The notes beneath the pieces were generated by a model, which did no database searches, was not told the DNA's origin, and saw nothing but the letters and a program-made list of their open reading frames with translations. DNA of 64,000 nucleotides from Bacillota bacterium (lineage in GTDB: Bacteria > Bacillota > Bacilli > Paenibacillales > NBRC-103111): the NCBI GenBank assembly GCA_023388055.1, contig JAEWGW010000044.1, positions 124,001 through 188,000 of the forward strand. The letters are read 5' to 3'. Positions 59,662 through 64,000 of the stretch are shown here, piece by piece. The position numbers and the translations under genes are program-made. The stretch's first letter is position 1. The number at the start of each line of letters is the position of its first letter.

Positions 59662-60805
59662 GGAAATGAAGCAAGCCTTTATAAATGCGGATGACGATTT
59701 CGTGATTCGGGCAGTATACGATGACCGCAAGGGTCACAATGGACTGAGTCAGGAAGCAGCGCCAGTAAAAGTAAAGCTTGGACACCTTTTTGCGGTTAAC
59801 CAGCGATTTCTTCAACAGAGATTCGGCCGCTATGATGACACCGTGGTACACCCCCCAGGCCACATAGAGCCAGGTAAAGCCATGCCACAGGCCGATGAGC
59901 ACCATGATGAGGACGGACAATCCGGCGCCGGTCCACTTAGAGGGGGATTTCCGGGAGAAGAACATATAGATGTGATCCCGGAACCAGTCACCCAGAGTGG
60001 CATGCCAGTTGCGCCAATATTGGGTCAGGGTGGGAGACATGAAGGGCCGTTTGAAGTTCTCGGGCACCTGGTAGCCGAACAGCCGTCCGAAGCCTACGGC
60101 AATATCCGAATACCCGGAGAAGTCGAAGAAGATCAGGATGTAAAACCACACCATCAGAAATAACGAGGTGAAAGTGTTCAACTCACCCGATGACACATGG
60201 TCGAAGGCGGTGGTCATCCAGGTGACCAGGACGATTTTTTTGAACATGCCCAGGATAATCCGTTTCACGCAAGCTTCTGCCATAACCGCATCCACCTGAT
60301 ACGGAACCTTGGTATCCGCCATAAAATCCCGAAACTTGAGAATCGGACCGGAGGTGAAGGTGGGCACAAACAGCAGATAGTTGGCATAGTCCACAGGCTT
60401 GCAGATGGCATCCCGCCCGATGAAATAGGCAAAGTACAGAGCATCAATGGCTTTCAGCACATTATAGATGATGCCGATGGTGACCAGGGTGCCCAATACG
60501 GGATGCTGGAACACCTCCATATCTGCCAAGCGCAGGAGGACCACTCCCCCCACATTCAGGGCTAAAAACAGAATAAACCAGAACAGCTTCCCTCGTTCAA
60601 GCCGGGCCAGAAGTACAAACAATACGTAATTGACCAGTGTATACACCACATAAAAGACCAGCAGCCGCTGGCTGTACAACCCGATAAAGGCCAAATTGAA
60701 GGCCAAAAGCAGCCACCGCTTCTGCCCGGGCAGCCTGCGGGTCAGCCCCATAAGCACGGACATACCGGCAATGGCCAGCACAGCCGTCATATTCAAATAC
60801 CACAT
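59648..60805 (-). CDS. MBOAT-family membrane O-acyltransferase
   Basis: A polytopic membrane acyltransferase of about 385 residues with ten or so helices. The MBOAT core is present: FVPTFTSGPILKFRDFM, FFDFSGYSDIAVGFGRLFGY, PFMSPTLTQYWRNWHATLGD, and the catalytic His in MVLIGLWHGFTWLYVAWGVY. This is the DltB/AlgI type that acylates secreted polymers or glycans. No dlt genes or AlgJ/X-like partner are nearby. ATG 60805 after GAGGAG is preferred over an in-frame codon at 60832. It might O-acylate a surface glycan; that is inference. Confidence 0.85.
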   Translation of the reverse strand: MWYLNMTAVLAIAGMSVLMGLTRRLPGQKRWLLLAFNLAFIGLYSQRLLVFYVVYTLVNYVLFVLLARLERGKLFWFILFLALNVGGVVLLRLADMEVFQHPVLGTLVTIGIIYNVLKAIDALYFAYFIGRDAICKPVDYANYLLFVPTFTSGPILKFRDFMADTKVPYQVDAVMAEACVKRIILGMFKKIVLVTWMTTAFDHVSSGELNTFTSLFLMVWFYILIFFDFSGYSDIAVGFGRLFGYQVPENFKRPFMSPTLTQYWRNWHATLGDWFRDHIYMFFSRKSPSKWTGAGLSVLIMVLIGLWHGFTWLYVAWGVYHGVIIAAESLLKKSLVNRKKVSKLYFYWRCFLTQSIVTLAVIVYCPNHEIVIRIYKGLLHFPSFF

Positions 60806-60914
60806 TTGTCGAATCTCCTCTAACCAAAGCAATAAACGTAGTATAGCATTTTTCGGCAGTGCTGTTAACGGGGCGACGGGAACATCCTCCGGAAGAGCGG
60901 TTTTTTCTGAAAAA

Positions 60915-60945
60915 TTGGAACGATCTGGGGGTTTCGGCGTATAAT
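60915..60945 (+). promoter_or_regulatory. Possible promoter of the SLH-peptidase gene
   Basis: TATAAT (60940-60945) with TTGGAA (60915-60920) at a long 19-base spacer, about 75 bases upstream of the start at 61021. Only the -10 is convincing. Confidence 0.45.
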
Positions 60946-61020
60946 AAAGGAGTCTGTCCGTGCTTGTCCACGAAATTGGGGGCGCAGCGAACGGGACATA
61001 TCCATGAAGGAGGAGATTAG

Positions 61021-63471
61021 TTGTTTAAGCATACGCTTCAATCCATGCGAAAAATCAGCATCGGCATTCTGCTTTCGGCACTTATCGCTACTTCTTATTT
61101 GCCGGCTGTCCAAGCGGCATCCGCACCGGAGGTTCAATCCCAGACTGAGGCCACAGCACTTGTCAATGACGGCGGCCAATACGTGCGAGCGTTAATTAAC
61201 CAAGGGTACATACAATATACCGAGGATTTGCAGCAATCAACGGCCCCCATAACCCGTGGGCAGGCGGCAGTGCTGCTTCAGCAAGCCCTTCAGCTGAAGT
61301 CGCCTGAAGCGCTAACCGGCTTCCCGGATGTCCCGTCGGAGAATGCCGCGGCACCGGCCATTTATGCCCTTCGGGCACAAGGCATCGTACAAGGCGGCGA
61401 CAGCGGCTACCAGCCTGACTCCGCGCTGACCCGGGAGCAGCTGGCCTCCTTACTCAGCCGGGCCTTCCAATTGAATGACAACGGCATTCAAACCGCCTAT
61501 GCGGACGGGCAAGCCATTTCGGCTGCCCATGCGGCGGATGCGCTGAAGCTGAAGCAGCACTTTATCTGGGACGGACAAAACTTTGCTCCCCAGACCGTAG
61601 TCACCAAGGCTGAGTTCGCACGTGCCTTGTATATGACCCTTGGACTGGATGTTGCTTCCCCGGGTGCCCTCGCTCTGGAGGACTTCTTCCGGGAATCCGA
61701 TCAGCAAGGCTTCCAGCTGTCCCCGGACGGCAAGCATATGGCCTTCGTTCAGCCTGTAAACAACCGTCTCAACCTGTTTGTGATGGAAGTCGGGCAGGAA
61801 AAAGACGCCGTGCAGCTTACTAATGAAACCGACCGCAGCATCCAGGGTTTTGCCTGGGTATCCAATGACCGGCTGATTTATGCCAAGGATACCGGCGGCG
61901 ATGAAAACTACCATCTGCTGGTGGTGGGCATCGACGGCAAGGGGCAGCGTGATTTGACTCCCTATGAGAAAACGACCTCCCAATTGATTGATATTCTGCC
62001 GGAGGTTCCGGATCAGGTGCTGATCGGCATGAACAAACGTGACCCGCGGATCTTCGATGTGTACCGGGTTAATATGAATACCGGCGAAACCGTACTGGCG
62101 GCAGAGAACCCGGGCAATATTACCGGCTGGATGACGGACAATAACGGCAAGCTGCGGATTGCCATTTCCAGCGACGGCAACGTCTCCTCGCTGCTCTACC
62201 GCGAGAAGGAGGAGGATGCCTTCAAGCCGCTGCTGGAAACCAAGCTGGGTGAAGCCTTCGCTCCGCTGATGTTTACCTCTGACAACAAAAATCTGTACGC
62301 CATGTCCAACCTGGGCGCCGATAAGGCGGCTCTGGTGGAGTTTGACCCCTCTGCTAACAAGGTGGTAAAAACCATATTTGCCCACCCGGATGTGGATGTG
62401 TCGGGCGTTGTATCGTCCCGTGCCACCAAAACCCTGGTAGCTGCTCTTTATATCACGGATAAAATCCACTACACCTTCTTTGACTCCAAGCTGGAGGAGG
62501 CCTACAACAAAATCGGCAAGGAGCTGCCTGGCAAGGAAATTGCCATCGGCTCTCCGGATGAGAAGGGCAACTTCCGATTCCAGGCTTATAATGATAAGAA
62601 CAAGGGTGTGGATTACACCTACAATGCGGAAACCGGTGAGCTGGAGAAGATTGCTGAGTTGTCCCCTTGGCTGGATGAGAGCAAGCTGGCAGACATCAAG
62701 CCCGTCACCTACAAGGCCCGCGACGGCCTTACGCTTCACGGTTACCTGACGCTGCCCAAGGGCAAGGATGCCAAGGATTTGCCTCTGGTGGTTAATCCTC
62801 ATGGCGGACCCTGGGCCCGTGATATGTGGGGCTACAATCCGGAGGTGCAGTTCCTGGCCAGCCGCGGATATGCGGTGCTGCAGGTGAACTTCCGCGGCTC
62901 CACCGGCTACGGCAAGGACTTCCTGAATGCCGGCAATAAGGAGTGGGGCAAGGCCATGCAGAATGACCTTACGGATGGTGTGGAATGGCTGGTGGAGCAA
63001 GGCATTGTTGATGCCGACCGGGTAGCCATCTACGGTGCATCCTATGGTGGCTATGCTGCATTGGCCGGGTTGGCCTTTACGCCTGAGGTGTATGCCGCAG
63101 GTGTCAGCTATGTAGGACCGTCCAACCTGTTTACCCTGCTGGAATCCCTTCCTCCGTATTGGGAGTCTGAACGGGAATTGTTCCACCAGCGGATGGGTGA
63201 TCCTGTGAAGGATAAGGAACTGCTGGAGGCGATTTCGCCCCTGTTCCATGTGGACCAAATCAAGGCGCCTCTTTTCGTCGCCCAGGGTGCTAATGACCCC
63301 CGTGTGAAGCAGGCGGAATCCGATCAGATCGTCCAGGCACTGAAGGAACGCGGCGTGGATGTGCCTTATATGCTGAAAAAGGATGAAGGCCATGGCTTCC
63401 TTAATTTGGAGAACCAGCTGGATTTCTACCGGGCACTGGAGAAATTCCTGGACCGTCATCTGCACCCTTAA
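61021..63471 (+). CDS. S-layer-anchored S9 family peptidase (prolyl oligopeptidase type)
   Basis: A signal peptide (MRKISIGILLSALIATSYLP) leads to three SLH motifs (residues about 45-220: ITRGQAAVLLQQALQL, LTREQLASLLSRAFQL, VTKAEFARALYMTLGL), a beta-propeller (residues about 230-560: FQLSPDGKHMAFVQPVNNRL) and a C-terminal alpha/beta-hydrolase with VNPHGGPWARDMWGYNP, YGASYGGYAALAGLAF (Ser), GANDPRVKQAES (Asp) and KDEGHGFLNLENQ (His). It would sit on the cell wall and cleave extracellular peptides. TTG 61021 is seven bases after GGAGGAG; ATG 61048 (MRKIS) is the alternative. The length is 816 residues. Confidence 0.9.
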   Translation: MFKHTLQSMRKISIGILLSALIATSYLPAVQAASAPEVQSQTEATALVNDGGQYVRALINQGYIQYTEDLQQSTAPITRGQAAVLLQQALQLKSPEALTGFPDVPSENAAAPAIYALRAQGIVQGGDSGYQPDSALTREQLASLLSRAFQLNDNGIQTAYADGQAISAAHAADALKLKQHFIWDGQNFAPQTVVTKAEFARALYMTLGLDVASPGALALEDFFRESDQQGFQLSPDGKHMAFVQPVNNRLNLFVMEVGQEKDAVQLTNETDRSIQGFAWVSNDRLIYAKDTGGDENYHLLVVGIDGKGQRDLTPYEKTTSQLIDILPEVPDQVLIGMNKRDPRIFDVYRVNMNTGETVLAAENPGNITGWMTDNNGKLRIAISSDGNVSSLLYREKEEDAFKPLLETKLGEAFAPLMFTSDNKNLYAMSNLGADKAALVEFDPSANKVVKTIFAHPDVDVSGVVSSRATKTLVAALYITDKIHYTFFDSKLEEAYNKIGKELPGKEIAIGSPDEKGNFRFQAYNDKNKGVDYTYNAETGELEKIAELSPWLDESKLADIKPVTYKARDGLTLHGYLTLPKGKDAKDLPLVVNPHGGPWARDMWGYNPEVQFLASRGYAVLQVNFRGSTGYGKDFLNAGNKEWGKAMQNDLTDGVEWLVEQGIVDADRVAIYGASYGGYAALAGLAFTPEVYAAGVSYVGPSNLFTLLESLPPYWESERELFHQRMGDPVKDKELLEAISPLFHVDQIKAPLFVAQGANDPRVKQAESDQIVQALKERGVDVPYMLKKDEGHGFLNLENQLDFYRALEKFLDRHLHP

Positions 63472-63499
63472 AATGCTAGTTTAAACGTGTTGCCGTTAC

Positions 63500-63538
63500 C
63501 CGGCAGTGGGCTGTTTATCAGCCGCTGCCGGTTTTTTT
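63500..63538 (+). terminator. Intrinsic terminator after the SLH-peptidase gene
   Basis: CCGGCAG (63500-63506) with CTGCCGG (63525-63531), inner GGCTG with CAGCC, then seven T. Confidence 0.92.
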
Positions 63539-63646
63539 GTGCAGCCGGGGTGCAAACCTCTTTACATAGTACAGATGCTCCATTAATCCTCCGCTAACAC
63601 GGCGCTGGTATACTGCTCTTACATCAGGTAAAGGAGAGTGATATTG

Positions 63647-64000
63647 ATGGGAATTCATACGTACTTCCGGTCGTTGAACGAAATGGAGCGGATTTACCGC
63701 TGTCCCGGCAAGTTTAAGTTTGAGGAGCATACGGTGGCGGCCCATTCCTGGAAGGTGGTCCAATACGCCAAAACCCTGGCGGACATCGAAGAAATGCACG
63801 GCACCCCCGTGAATTGGAAAAAGCTTTATGAAATCACCAGCAGCCACGATTACGGGGAGATTTTCATTGGGGATATCAAAACACCGGTAAAGCATTCCTC
63901 CATGGAGCTGCGTTCCCTGATCCAGCAGGTGGAGGAGGGGATGGTCCATCATTTCATCAATGAACATATTCCCGAGGAGTTCCGCCCGATATTCTTTAAT
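63647..64000 (+). CDS. YfbR-like HD-domain hydrolase (partial, cut by window end)
   Basis: The first 118 codons of an open frame that runs off the window. MGIHTYFRSLNEMERIYRCP is the start, EEHTVAAHSWKVVQYAKTLA holds the first metal His, TSSHDYGEIFIGDIKTPVKH the HD pair and a conserved GDIxTPVKH, as in 5'-deoxynucleotidase YfbR-like HD proteins. These dephosphorylate deoxynucleoside monophosphates. AAAGGAGAG lies upstream of the ATG. The second half is not visible, so substrate assignment is tentative. Confidence 0.8.
   Translation, partial: MGIHTYFRSLNEMERIYRCPGKFKFEEHTVAAHSWKVVQYAKTLADIEEMHGTPVNWKKLYEITSSHDYGEIFIGDIKTPVKHSSMELRSLIQQVEEGMVHHFINEHIPEEFRPIFFN

Noticed and set aside
61450..63465. 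671-codon minus-strand open frame opposite the S9 peptidase gene
   Set aside because: It mirrors the strong codon bias of the real gene; no family motifs, no ribosome site, His/Gln-rich composition typical of antisense shadows.

Overview
The window reads as a chromosome segment of a Paenibacillus-like member of the Bacillales. Housekeeping genes have moderately high GC, good AGGAGG-type ribosome sites and frequent GTG/TTG starts. The gene order fliD-fliS-fliT .. hpf-secA-prfB-yvjA .. ftsE-ftsX-(M23)-ctpB-minJ .. uvrB-uvrA matches the conserved Bacillus subtilis order for this region. No rRNA, tRNA, CRISPR array or intact insertion sequence was seen.

Layout. 1-3.4 kb: end of a flagellar operon (fliD, a glycosyltransferase coupled to it, fliS, fliT-like), facing a TPR-glycosyltransferase on the minus strand. 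5.6-16.8 kb: a strongly AT-rich plus-strand island of sugar genes. It holds two large multi-domain glycosyltransferases, CDP-glucose synthesis (rfbF, rfbG), a split transketolase, a sulfotransferase, a phosphotransferase-like kinase and an NAD-dependent epimerase/reductase. It ends at a frameshifted remnant of an IS-associated DUF6431-like protein. Its place beside flagellar genes suggests a variable flagellar (or surface) glycosylation island making an unusual CDP-derived sugar. 17.5-19.9 kb: an unrecognised 534-residue protein converging on an XRE regulator. 20-25.2 kb: a DnaA-box cluster, a cold-shock gene, hpf, secA and prfB (RF2, with its programmed +1 frameshift). 25.3-35 kb: yvjA, then a complete arginine operon argCJBDFGH with an ARG-box-like operator on its promoter. 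35-38.2 kb (minus): DUF4097, DUF1700 and VanW envelope proteins. 38.5-44.5 kb: ftsE-ftsX-murein hydrolase-ctpB-minJ, a division and cell-wall block. 44.6-49.4 kb (minus): a putative glycoside hydrolase, an SGNH esterase and motB-motA. 49.5-54.7 kb: uvrB-uvrA with a LexA box on the uvrB promoter. 54.7-56.2 kb: a SRPBCC protein divergent from an AraC regulator. 56.2-56.7 kb: an intergenic zone made almost entirely of repeats. 56.7-64 kb: a siroheme nitrite/sulfite reductase, a sugar-phosphate isomerase-like protein, an MBOAT acyltransferase, an S-layer-anchored S9 peptidase and the start of a YfbR-like HD hydrolase.

The most notable non-coding signal is a two-hairpin element of about 72 nt present three times (27.5, 32.1 and 46.7 kb). 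Its stems carry compensatory changes, so structure rather than sequence is conserved. Others are a cluster of same-strand DnaA boxes upstream of the cold-shock gene, dyad-arranged 50-nt repeats with a G-quadruplex-capable tract near 56.5 kb, and a perfect 17-bp inverted repeat inside the start of the kinase-like gene. Everything here comes from reading the sequence. No database search or folding program was run.
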